64,000 nucleotides of DNA. Source: DASQMT01 sp963827335 (GTDB lineage: Bacteria; Actinomycetota; Thermoleophilia; Solirubrobacterales; Solirubrobacteraceae). Below are positions 16,873 through 24,174 of the stretch, in pieces. The stretch covers positions 124,001 to 188,000 of the forward strand of contig CAWHAP010000013.1 in NCBI GenBank assembly GCA_963827335.1, in the 5' to 3' direction. The number at the start of each line of letters is the position of its first letter. Position 1 is the stretch's first letter. The notes beneath the pieces are model-generated. The model worked only from the letters and a program-made list of their open reading frames with translations, searched no databases and had not been told where the DNA came from. A program made the translations under genes and the position numbers.

Positions 16873-18822
16873 TCAGACGAGGTTCGGGTCCGTGATCGCT
16901 TCGACCATCGCCGGGCCGTCATGCGCGACGGCCGCGGCCAGCGCGTCGTCGAGCAGGGCCCGGTCGGTCACGCGGATGCCGAGGGCGCCGCAGTTGCGCG
17001 CGTAGGCCGAGAAGTCCGGGTTGTGCAGGGACGTCTGCCAGACCTCCCATTCGCCGGCGCGCTGCTCCTTGCTGATCTTCCCGAGCTGGGCGTTGTTGAG
17101 CAGCACGTGCGTGATGTTCATCCCGTGCTTGACCGCGGTGGTCAGCTCGGCCATGTACTGGGCGAAGCCGCCGTCGCCGGTGACGGCGACGATCGGCCGG
17201 CCGGGCGCGGCGGCCCAGGCGCCCATCGCCGCCGGGTAGCCGAAGCCGATCGAGCCGAGGTATCCCGACATGAGGACCGTGTGCTGCCTGCACTCGAAGT
17301 AGCGGCCGAACGAGTATGCGTGGTTGCCGACATCGACCGCGATCACGGCGTCCGCAGGGATCTGTCGCTCCATCGCGGCGAACACCGACGCGGAGTTGAG
17401 CCCGGCGCCGCGGTCGTCGGCGGCTCGGCTGCGCTTCTCCGCGCGCCAGATCGCCCAGCGCTCGGCGAGCTGCACTGCCTGGTCGTCGGTCTCGAGCCGG
17501 GCCGGCAGCGCTGCGCGGAGGCGCTCGACGACCACGCCGATCTCGCCCCAGACGGGGACCTCGACGGGATGGAACCGGCCGAGCTGCATCGGATCGAGGT
17601 CGACCTGGATGATCGGGTGGCCGGGATAGATGCCGGTGTGGTTGGAGAACGACGCGCCCAGCACGAGGAGCAGGTCGGCCTCGTTCATGATCCAGCTCGC
17701 CACCGGCGTGCCGCTGCGCCCGAGCACGCCCGCGGCGAGCGGGTGGTCGTCGGCGATCTGGCCCTTCGCCTTGAACGTCGTGATGACGGGCGCGCCGAGC
17801 TGCTCGGCGAGCCCGGTGAGCGCCGGCATGTGGAAGCGGGCGCCGTGGCCGACGACGATCACGGGTCGTCGCGCGCCCCGCAGGCGGTGCAGCGCGGCCT
17901 CGAGCGAGTCGGCCGGCGGCGCGATGTCCTGCGCCGTGATGCGGCCGTCCGGGCCGCCGGGCTGGGCGCCTTCGGGGGCCGGGAGGGTCTGCACCTCGTC
18001 GGGGAAGATCAGGTGCGCGACGTCGCGCCGCAGCAGCGCGTTCTTGCAGGCCAGGTTCATCAGCTCGACCGGGTTGGAGTCGCGCAGCACCGGCTGGCTC
18101 CACGCGGCGACCGAGCCGAACGCGCCGGCCAGGTCGACTTCCTGGAACGCGCCGGGGCCGAGCACCTGCGTGTCCACCTGGCCGGTGAGCGCGAGCACGG
18201 GCGCGCGATCGACCTTCGCGTCCCAGAGCCCGGTGAGCAGGTTCGTGGCACCGGGGCCGGCGATCGTCAGGCACGCGGCGGGCCGTCCGGTGAGCTTGCC
18301 GTAGGCCGACGCCGCGAACGCCGCGGCGCCCTCGTGGCGGATGCCGATGTACGTGAGGTTCCCGGCCTCCTCCTGGCGGCGCAGCGCGTCGGCGAGCCCG
18401 AGGTTGGAGTGGCCGACCATCCCGAAGACGTGCTCGACGCCCCAGTTGACCATCGTCTCGGCCATCAGGTCCGAGACGGTGGCGACGTGCGGCTCCTCCT
18501 CGACGGCGACGTACACCTCGCCGTCGCGGATCTCGAGGGGGTAGGTGGTCGCCTCGTCGTCGAAGCCGGGGGACGTGCCGTCCAGCGGGCAGTAGTCGTA
18601 GCCATGCCAGGGACAGCGCAGCAGCCCGTTCTCGATCGAGCCTTCGCCGAGTGGGCCTCCCTGGTGGGGACAGTGGTTGTCCAGCGCGGAGAAGCGACCG
18701 TCGAAGTGCACGAGCGCCACGCTCTTGTGGCCGGCGGCGACGGTGGTGACGCGCCCCTCCGGCAACTCCGCCGCGGCGAGCACGCGATGCCACTGCACGG
18801 TGCGCGATCCGTTCTCGCTCAT
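16873..18822 (-). CDS. Fusion of Rieske [2Fe-2S] domain and thiamine-diphosphate enzyme
   Basis: 649 residues from the ATG at 18822, preceded by GAGGAG at good spacing. Residues 10-108 are a Rieske ferredoxin domain: ligands C51-x-H53 and C70-x2-H73, with YPLEIRDGEVYVAVE closing it. Residues about 115-649 are a complete acetolactate-synthase/pyruvate-oxidase-type enzyme: IRHEGAAAFAASAYGKLTG with the activating Glu, GPGATNLLTGLWDAK, a central FAD/nucleotide-like domain, and the Mg-TPP motif GDGGFAQYMAELTTAVKHGMNITHVLLNN. Probably decarboxylates a 2-keto acid and passes electrons to the iron-sulfur centre. Middle gene of an operon. Confidence 0.85.
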   Translation of the reverse strand: MSENGSRTVQWHRVLAAAELPEGRVTTVAAGHKSVALVHFDGRFSALDNHCPHQGGPLGEGSIENGLLRCPWHGYDYCPLDGTSPGFDDEATTYPLEIRDGEVYVAVEEEPHVATVSDLMAETMVNWGVEHVFGMVGHSNLGLADALRRQEEAGNLTYIGIRHEGAAAFAASAYGKLTGRPAACLTIAGPGATNLLTGLWDAKVDRAPVLALTGQVDTQVLGPGAFQEVDLAGAFGSVAAWSQPVLRDSNPVELMNLACKNALLRRDVAHLIFPDEVQTLPAPEGAQPGGPDGRITAQDIAPPADSLEAALHRLRGARRPVIVVGHGARFHMPALTGLAEQLGAPVITTFKAKGQIADDHPLAAGVLGRSGTPVASWIMNEADLLLVLGASFSNHTGIYPGHPIIQVDLDPMQLGRFHPVEVPVWGEIGVVVERLRAALPARLETDDQAVQLAERWAIWRAEKRSRAADDRGAGLNSASVFAAMERQIPADAVIAVDVGNHAYSFGRYFECRQHTVLMSGYLGSIGFGYPAAMGAWAAAPGRPIVAVTGDGGFAQYMAELTTAVKHGMNITHVLLNNAQLGKISKEQRAGEWEVWQTSLHNPDFSAYARNCGALGIRVTDRALLDDALAAAVAHDGPAMVEAITDPNLV

Positions 18823-18832
18823 GTCTTGCTCC

Positions 18833-19546
18833 TCACGCCTCATCGAGTGCCCGCTTGCGGGTCGTGAAGAAGTCCAGCGCCGCGGCGGCGGGGTCCGGTG
18901 CCGCGAGCAGGGCGGCGTAGGGGAGCTCGGCGCCGCGGAAGCCGGTCGCCTGCCAGAGGTCGCCCGCGACCTCCGCGGTCCAGGGACCGAGGTAGGCGTA
19001 CGGCTCGGGGTGCTGCTCGTCGCCGGGCGAGAACCCGTAGTTGGCGCGCCGTCCGGACCGCTCGTCTCCGAGCTCGATCGCGACGTCGAAGTGCTCGGGC
19101 CACAGCCGGACCGGGGAGGGGGCATCGTCGGTCGTGGCGGTCGTCGCGAGCTGCGTGAGGACCGCGGCGCCGAACGCGAACCAGCCGGCGAGCCTCGCCG
19201 CCGCCACCGGGTCGACGTCGAGCGGCTCGTCGGGCGCGGCGACCTCCGCCGGCAGCAGGTCGGCGACCAGGCGCCGCGCCGCGCCGAGCGAGGTCAGGGG
19301 CGCGCGTCGCTCCCCGGTGCCCGAGCGATGCACGAGCTCCGCCCCGTCCACGCGGACCTGCTGCCGGAGTCCGTCGTGATCGAACAGGGGCGTCCCGAAG
19401 CCGCCGCGAATCGCCTCGAGCGCGATCTCGTTCGGAGGCTTGCGGGCCGGCGACACGACCTGCTCGGCGACGCGGTGCAGCGCGTCGACGGTGGTCCGGA
19501 ACGTCGGCGGCAGCGAGTCCAAGGGCGCGGCTGGCTCGTGGTTCAT
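18833..19546 (-). CDS. Conserved hypothetical protein, first gene of Rieske-TPP operon
   Basis: 237 residues from the ATG at 19546. The N-terminal half contains TFRTTVDALHRVAEQVVSPAR and PPNEIALEAIRGGFGTPLF, a pattern I recall from unnamed actinobacterial proteins; the second half is Ala-rich and mainly helical with WPEHFDVAIELGDE and ANYGFSPGDE. Resembles a group sometimes seen in mycothiol-type/maleylpyruvate studies only loosely, so no function is assigned. Its stop overlaps the ribosome site of the Rieske-TPP gene, and an ECF-type promoter lies 5 nt upstream. Confidence 0.7.
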   Translation of the reverse strand: MNHEPAAPLDSLPPTFRTTVDALHRVAEQVVSPARKPPNEIALEAIRGGFGTPLFDHDGLRQQVRVDGAELVHRSGTGERRAPLTSLGAARRLVADLLPAEVAAPDEPLDVDPVAAARLAGWFAFGAAVLTQLATTATTDDAPSPVRLWPEHFDVAIELGDERSGRRANYGFSPGDEQHPEPYAYLGPWTAEVAGDLWQATGFRGAELPYAALLAAPDPAAAALDFFTTRKRALDEA

Positions 19547-19551
19547 GCCCC

Positions 19552-19579
19552 TCGGTCCGGTCTTCGGCCGATTCGTTAC
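19552..19579 (-). promoter_or_regulatory. ECF-type promoter, GTAAC-N16-GGACCGA
   Basis: Minus-strand GTAAC at 19579-19575, 16 nt, GGACCGA at 19558-19552, 5 nt before the ATG at 19546. Drives the hypothetical - Rieske-TPP - flavodoxin operon. Confidence 0.65.
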
Positions 19580-19583
19580 AGCA

Positions 19584-19617
19584 CCGGCGGGGCCGCCTGC
19601 CCGGGCGGCCCCGCCGG
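19584..19617. terminator. Strong GC hairpin terminator
   Basis: Perfect 14-bp stem (19584-19597 pairs with 19604-19617) with a 6-nt TGCCCG loop. It lies just past the end of the beta-propeller gene (stop 19624) and before the next promoter on the same strand, so it separates two transcription units. Confidence 0.65.
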
Positions 19618-19623
19618 CCGGCG

Positions 19624-20745
19624 TCACGAGACCGCGGCTCCGGTGATCCCCGCGGCGGCGGGGGCCGTGCCGGCGACGGCCAGCGATCCGTCGCGGCCGA
19701 CGCGGTAGCTCGTGACCTGGCCACCGGTGGTGGCGTTCCCCGGGCTGACGGCGTACAGGAACCGGCCACCGGCGTCGAAGTCCAGGTCGCGCGGCGTCGG
19801 GACCAGCGCTGCGGTGAGCCCGTCCGGGTTCAGGGCGCTCAGCCTCCCGTCACGGCCGATCGCGAAGCCGCTGATGCTGCCGGACGCGTTGCCGGTGTAG
19901 GCGAGCCTGCCGGACGGCGACACGGCGACCCAGCACGCGCCGCCCTGGCCGACGCCCAGCGCAGCCGTCAGGGTGCGCAGCGACCCGCCCGGGCCGGCGC
20001 GGTAGGACGAGACCGTGCTCGCGCCCGCCTCGGACACGACGATCGTGCCGCGCCCGGTGATGCCGAAGCCGAACGGGACGGCGCCGTTCGACGCGGTGAC
20101 GACGGGCGCGCCCGCGCGGCCGAAGCGGTCGAGCGGGAGCGTCTCGAGCCGGTTGGCGACCCGCTCGCTCACGACGAGCCCGTCACGGCCGGGCATGATC
20201 GAGACCTGCGCCGCTCCGTCGGCGCCGGGCGCGAGCGCCCGCGTGCCGCCCGGGATCGGCTTCAACGAGCCGCCGGACCAGCGCGAGAACGCGGCGACGC
20301 TCGGGGTGCCGCCCGAGTTGAGCACGTACACGCGGCCGCGGTCCTCGTCGATGCTCACCGGCGCCGACCCCAGGCTCGGGAACGACCCGGCCAGCTCGGG
20401 GCGGCGATGGCCGAGGCGGAACACCGAGACGGTGTCGGAGCCGGCGTTGACCGCGTAGAGGAAGCGCCGGTCGCTGCTGACCTCGACCGCGCCCTGGCGG
20501 CCGCCGAGGCCCGCGAGGCCGACGCCCCCGGTCGGGTACGTCCCCGCCGGAGTCAGGCTGCCGTCCGCCGCGCGGTCGAACTGCTGGATCGTGTTCCCGG
20601 CCGGGTCGTTGGTCTGGGTGTACAGGGCGCCGCGAGCGCCGGATGTCGCCATCGCGCTCGTGGCAAGTGCGCTCGCGAGCAGCAGCGCCGCCACGGTCGC
20701 GAGCATGAGCAGGACGCCGCGCGAGCGCGGGAAGTGGGCCGGCAT
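19624..20745 (-). CDS. Secreted beta-propeller (lactonase-like) protein
   Basis: 373 residues from the ATG at 20745, with GGAGG 5 nt upstream. A signal peptide or anchor (residues about 10-35, ending in SAMATSGARG) is followed by repeats of the form L-Y-x-x-N, FDRAADGSLTPAGTYPTGG, SVFRLGHRRPELAG, SYRAGPGGSLRTL, GFAIGRDGRLSAL, SYRVGRDGSLAVAG: the blades of a seven-bladed propeller as in the 6-phosphogluconolactonase-like family. Extracytoplasmic binding or lactone hydrolysis is possible; active-site residues cannot be judged. Transcribed from a GTAAC promoter with a 37-nt leader. Confidence 0.75.
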   Translation of the reverse strand: MPAHFPRSRGVLLMLATVAALLLASALATSAMATSGARGALYTQTNDPAGNTIQQFDRAADGSLTPAGTYPTGGVGLAGLGGRQGAVEVSSDRRFLYAVNAGSDTVSVFRLGHRRPELAGSFPSLGSAPVSIDEDRGRVYVLNSGGTPSVAAFSRWSGGSLKPIPGGTRALAPGADGAAQVSIMPGRDGLVVSERVANRLETLPLDRFGRAGAPVVTASNGAVPFGFGITGRGTIVVSEAGASTVSSYRAGPGGSLRTLTAALGVGQGGACWVAVSPSGRLAYTGNASGSISGFAIGRDGRLSALNPDGLTAALVPTPRDLDFDAGGRFLYAVSPGNATTGGQVTSYRVGRDGSLAVAGTAPAAAGITGAAVS

Positions 20746-20782
20746 GAGGACCTCCAGAGGTCGTACAGGAATGGGACGCCTT

Positions 20783-20810
20783 GTGGTCGCGCCACGCCGC
20801 CGTGCGTTAC
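20783..20810 (-). promoter_or_regulatory. ECF-type promoter, GTAAC-N16-CGACCAC
   Basis: Minus-strand GTAAC at 20810-20806, 16 nt, CGACCAC at 20789-20783. Unlike most copies it leaves a normal leader of about 37 nt that carries a Shine-Dalgarno before the ATG at 20745. Confidence 0.6.
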
Positions 20811-20859
20811 ACGACGGCCCGATCCCGACCGGAGCACGGCGGTGCGGGCGGCGGCTCGC

Positions 20860-20887
20860 GTAACGCGGGCCGCCGATACGCGACTGA
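20860..20887 (+). promoter_or_regulatory. ECF-type promoter, GTAAC-N16-CGACTGA
   Basis: GTAAC at 20860-20864, 16 nt, CGACTGA at 20881-20887, 6 nt before the ATG at 20894. Identical -10 to the DM13 promoter. It forms a divergent pair with the propeller promoter, the two GTAAC elements being 49 bp apart. Confidence 0.7.
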
Positions 20888-20893
20888 ACGCGC

Positions 20894-22564
20894 ATGCCCT
20901 CGCTCGATGGACTCCTCGTCGTCGTCGCCGTCGCCTTCGCGGCGCCGTTCCTCCTCGGCCTCGCTCCGGGCCTGCGGGTGCCCGCCATCGTGCTGGAGAT
21001 CGTGGCCGGCATCGTCGTCGGCCCGTCGGTGCTCGGCTGGGTCGAGAGCGATCCCACGATCGCGGTCATGTCGACGCTGGGTCTCGGCTTCCTGCTGTTC
21101 CTGGGCGGGCTCGAGGTGGACTTCGCGCAGCTGCGCGGCCGGGTCCTGCGCGTGACGGCGGGCGGCTACGCCGTCTCGTTCGCGTTCGCGGTCGCCGTCT
21201 CGCTCGCGCTGGGCGCCGGAGGCCTCGTGCAGACGCCGCTGCTGGTGGCGATCGCCCTGGGCTCGACCTCGCTGGGCGTGCTCATCCCGGTCCTCAAGGA
21301 CACGGGCCGGATCGCCTCGCCGCTCGGGCAGCTCGTGATCGCCGGCGGCTCGATCGCGGACTTCGCCGCGATCATCCTGCTGTCGCTGTTCTTCGCCGGC
21401 GAGGGCGGCCCCGGTGCGACGCTCGTCCTGATCGGCTCGCTGCTCGCGCTCGCGGCCATCGTGCTCGTCGCCGTCCGCGGCGCGCAGCGCTCGATGCGCA
21501 TCCGCGCCGACCTGCGGCGCCTCCAGGACACGACGGCGCAGATCCGCGTGCGCGGCGCCTTCCTGCTGCTCGTCGGGTTCGCCGCGGCGGCGCAGGAGCT
21601 CGGGCTCGAGGTGATCCTCGGCACGTTCGCGGCGGGGGCGATCCTCTCGCTGGCCGATCCCGACCGGGCGATGACCCATCCGGAGTTCCGGCGCAAGCTC
21701 GAGGCCGTCGGCTTCGGCGTGTTCATCCCGATCTTCTTCGTCTCGAGCGGCGTCCTCTTCGACCTGGGCGCGCTCGCCGGGAGCGCGTCGACCGTCGCGA
21801 TGGTGCCGCTCTTCCTCTTGGCGCTCCTGGTCGTGCGTGGGGTTCCCGCGCTGCTGTACCGGTCGTCGCTGGACGGCCGCGAGACGGTCGTCGCCGGCCT
21901 GCTGCAGGCGACGTCGCTGCCGTTCATCGTCGCCGCCGCGGCGATCGGCCAAGAGCTCCGCCTGATCGACGCCGCCGAGAGCGCCGCGCTCGTCGGCGGC
22001 GGGCTGCTCTCCGTGCTCGTGTTCCCCGCGGCCGGGCTGGCGCTGCTGCGCCGCGACGCGGCTGTAACAGATCGCGGCCCGGCGGGACAGCACTCCGACC
22101 ACGAACCGAAGGGACTCGCCATGCCGACGCACTGCTCCGCATTCACCACCGAGGCCGAAGCCAACGCGGCCGTCGATCGCCTGCTCGCCGAGGGCACGCC
22201 GGGCACGACGATCCGCGTCCTGATGGGCCGGCCGGCGCGCGACCATCGCGACGTGCCGATCGGGAGCTTCGCGGGCAGCGCGACCGAGCGCCCGGTGGGC
22301 TCGTTCGCGGGCGCGTCGGCGACCGGCGGAGACGCGATGGGCAGCTTCGCGCCCGGCGCCGGGGAGCAGCGCCGCGGCGGCTTCGACGACGCCGACCGGG
22401 ATGCCGTCACCGTCTACGCCGACGGCGTGCGGAGCGTGCACGTCGCATCGCACCACGAGCTCGAGCGGCTGCTCGCCGGCGCCGGGGTCGACGCCGCGGC
22501 GATCGCGAAGGACGTCGCCGCGCTGCACCAGGGCCGTGTGCTCGTGCTCGTCAGCGCCTCGTAG
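20894..22564 (+). CDS. Cation/proton antiporter (CPA2 type) fused in frame to a small stress-type protein
   Basis: 556 residues as sequenced. Residues 1-390 are a KefB/CPA2-like antiporter with 11-12 TM segments: VPAIVLEIVAGIVVGPSVLGW, LGLGFLLFLGGLEVDF, ILIPVLKD-like GVLIPVLKDTGRIASPLGQLV, and FGVFIPIFFVSSGVLFDL. After LLRRDAAV the frame stays open through a ~25-residue polar linker into a separate-looking domain starting at an ATG at 22121. That part has its own promoter and ribosome site, so two genes may have been joined by a small indel, or the antiporter stop was lost. Confidence 0.75.
   Translation: MPSLDGLLVVVAVAFAAPFLLGLAPGLRVPAIVLEIVAGIVVGPSVLGWVESDPTIAVMSTLGLGFLLFLGGLEVDFAQLRGRVLRVTAGGYAVSFAFAVAVSLALGAGGLVQTPLLVAIALGSTSLGVLIPVLKDTGRIASPLGQLVIAGGSIADFAAIILLSLFFAGEGGPGATLVLIGSLLALAAIVLVAVRGAQRSMRIRADLRRLQDTTAQIRVRGAFLLLVGFAAAAQELGLEVILGTFAAGAILSLADPDRAMTHPEFRRKLEAVGFGVFIPIFFVSSGVLFDLGALAGSASTVAMVPLFLLALLVVRGVPALLYRSSLDGRETVVAGLLQATSLPFIVAAAAIGQELRLIDAAESAALVGGGLLSVLVFPAAGLALLRRDAAVTDRGPAGQHSDHEPKGLAMPTHCSAFTTEAEANAAVDRLLAEGTPGTTIRVLMGRPARDHRDVPIGSFAGSATERPVGSFAGASATGGDAMGSFAPGAGEQRRGGFDDADRDAVTVYADGVRSVHVASHHELERLLAGAGVDAAAIAKDVAALHQGRVLVLVSAS
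22064..22091 (+). promoter_or_regulatory. ECF-type promoter inside the antiporter frame, GTAAC-N16-GGACAGC
   Basis: GTAAC at 22064-22068, 16 nt, GGACAGC at 22085-22091, 29 nt before the ATG at 22121. It sits exactly in the linker between the antiporter and the downstream domain, suggesting this was once intergenic. Confidence 0.6.
22121..22564 (+). other. Possible separate gene: small stress-type protein (C-terminal domain of the fused ORF)
   Basis: ATG at 22121 with AAGGGA seven nt upstream begins a 147-residue soluble domain: HCSAFTTEAEANAAVDRLLAEG at the start, then three GSF-A repeats (GSFAGS, GSFAGA, GSFAPG), and an alpha/beta end (AVTVYADGVRSVHVA, GRVLVLVSAS). The opening resembles short general-stress proteins with an N-terminal alpha/beta module; no enzyme motif was seen. 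Probably translated on its own from the ECF-type promoter at 22064. Confidence 0.5.
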
Positions 22565-22615
22565 CGGCGCGTGGCGGGCGGTCACAACGGCCAGCCGCCG
22601 CGCGTCCAAGGTGGT

Positions 22616-23020
22616 ATGAGAAGCCATACGACCTCCATCTCCATCGCGGCGTCGCCCGCGGATGCGTACGCGTACCTCGCCGACGGCGAGAAGCTCCCCG
22701 CGTGGGCGATCGGATTCGCGAAGGCGATCGAGCGCACCGCCGACGCTTGGCTCGTCACGCTGGCCGGCGGCGAGCGGCTGCCGTTGCGGATCGATGGCGA
22801 CGCGGCGACCGGGGTGATCGACTACGTCTCGCTGCCGGCGCCGGGCATGGAGGTGCCGGCGCACACCCGCGTGGTCCCACACGGGGCGGGAACGCTGTAC
22901 ACGTTCTCCATGCACCAGGGCGACGGCATGCCGGACGAGGTCTTCGACGCGCAGGTCGCCGAGCTGGCCCGTGAGCTGCTGGTGCTCAAGGCGCACCTGG
23001 AGACCGCGTGCCCCCTGTAG
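22616..23020 (+). CDS. SRPBCC-fold protein (START/polyketide-cyclase-like)
   Basis: 134 residues from the ATG at 22616. Starts with TTSISIAASPADAYAYLADGEKLPAWAIGFAKAIERT, the usual SRPBCC beginning (strand, P-A-x-V-W/Y, D-x-x-x-x-x-W), and ends with a long helix (DAQVAELARELLVLKAHLE). These proteins bind hydrophobic ligands; the ligand is unknown. Its stop overlaps the start of the next sigma gene by 13 bp, so the two are translationally linked. Confidence 0.75.
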   Translation: MRSHTTSISIAASPADAYAYLADGEKLPAWAIGFAKAIERTADAWLVTLAGGERLPLRIDGDAATGVIDYVSLPAPGMEVPAHTRVVPHGAGTLYTFSMHQGDGMPDEVFDAQVAELARELLVLKAHLETACPL

Positions 23021-23799
23021 AGGTGCCTCCGCAGCTCGTCGCCGCCGCCGTGGGCGGCGACCGGCAAGCGCTGGAGGAGCTGCTCAGGATGGTCGCGGAC
23101 GACGTCCGGCGGCTGGCGCAGCGCATGCTCTGGCATCCCCAGGACGCGGAGGACGCGGCGCAGGAGATCCTCGTGAAGGTCGCCACGCGGTTGAGCACGT
23201 TCCGCGGAACGGCCCGGGTCACGACCTGGGTGCACCGCATCGCGGTCAACCACCTCTTGACCACCCGCCGCCGGCGTGCTGAGGACCCGTCGCTGACGTT
23301 CGCGGCGTTCGGGCGCGACCTCGCCGAGGATCTCGACGCCGCGTACGACCCGCGCGGGGTCGACGAGGAGCTGCTGGCGCAGGAGGTCATGGTCGGATGC
23401 ACGCAGGGCATGCTCCTCTGCCTGGATCGCGAGCAGCGGATGGCCTACGTGCTCGGAGACGTGCTGCAGTTCCCCGGCGACGAGGCCGCAGAGCTGTGCG
23501 GGATCGCGCCCGCGGCGTTCCGCAAGCGGCAGCAGCGGGCGCGCGAGCGCATCCAGGAGTTCATGCGCGGCCACTGCGGGCTCCTGGCGCCCGGCAACCC
23601 GTGCCGCTGCCGTCGCCGCATCGGCGCCGCCATCGCCCGCGACCGCGTCGATCCCGGCGACCTGCTCTTCGCCCGCCGCGTGCGCGCGCTCAAGCGTGAC
23701 ATGGAGGCCTTCACCGACGCCGGCGCGGTCTTCCGCAGCCATCCCGAGCTGCGCGCTGCGCCCGGGCTGGTCGAGGCCGTGATGCGCGCCGTCTCGTGA
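23008..23799 (+). CDS. ECF sigma factor with Cys-rich C-terminal extension
   Basis: 263 residues from the GTG at 23008. Region 2 (about 15-85: AVGGDRQALEELLRMVADDVRRLAQRM, AEDAAQEILVKV, VTTWVHRIAVNHLL) and region 4 (about 135-190: LDREQRMAYVLGDVLQFPGDEAAELCGIAPAAFRKRQQRARERI). A further ~75 residues contain HCGLLAPGNPCRCRRRI, with three Cys and a His that may bind metal, a layout I recall from a group of ECF factors that lack a separate anti-sigma gene. The extension may sense a signal; that is inference. Coupled to the SRPBCC gene. Confidence 0.8.
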   Translation: MPPVEVPPQLVAAAVGGDRQALEELLRMVADDVRRLAQRMLWHPQDAEDAAQEILVKVATRLSTFRGTARVTTWVHRIAVNHLLTTRRRRAEDPSLTFAAFGRDLAEDLDAAYDPRGVDEELLAQEVMVGCTQGMLLCLDREQRMAYVLGDVLQFPGDEAAELCGIAPAAFRKRQQRARERIQEFMRGHCGLLAPGNPCRCRRRIGAAIARDRVDPGDLLFARRVRALKRDMEAFTDAGAVFRSHPELRAAPGLVEAVMRAVS

Positions 23800-23835
23800 G
23801 CTCGCCGCCCGCGACGGCGATACGGTCGACCCGTC

Positions 23836-24171
23836 ATGGCGTACGACCGTGAGATCGCCGAACGCGTCCGCGACCAGCTCGCGGCCGAGCACGGCATGAG
23901 CGAGAAGGGCATGTTCGGCGGCTTGGCCTTCCTGCTCGACGGCAACATGGCGGTCGGGCTCACCGGCGGCGACGAGCTCATGGTCCGCGTCGGCCCTGAC
24001 GGCTCCGATGCCGCCCTCGACCGACCGCATGCGCGTCCGTTCGACATGACGGGCCGCCCGATGCGGGGCTGGATCCTCGTCGCCCCCGAGGGCTTCCGCG
24101 AGGTTGGAGACCTCCGCGCGTGGGTGGCTCTGGGCGTCGCTTTCGCCCGCTCACTGCCGGCGAAGGGCTGA
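23836..24171 (+). CDS. TfoX N-terminal domain protein
   Basis: 111 residues matching the TfoX/Sxy N-terminal domain: EHGMSEKGMFGGLAFLLDGNMAVGL (about 20-45), LMVRVG, FDMTGRPMRGWILV and a C-terminal helix. In Gammaproteobacteria TfoX drives competence, but stand-alone domains like this are widespread and uncharacterised. 3 bp before the next SRPBCC gene, so co-transcribed. Confidence 0.8.
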   Translation: MAYDREIAERVRDQLAAEHGMSEKGMFGGLAFLLDGNMAVGLTGGDELMVRVGPDGSDAALDRPHARPFDMTGRPMRGWILVAPEGFREVGDLRAWVALGVAFARSLPAKG

Positions 24172-24174
24172 CCC

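Noticed and set aside
22571..22616. AAC-N14-CGTC element as an autoregulatory promoter for the SRPBCC-sigma operon
   Set aside because: The spacing departs from the 16-nt ECF spacing seen elsewhere in the window, so it is too weak to annotate.
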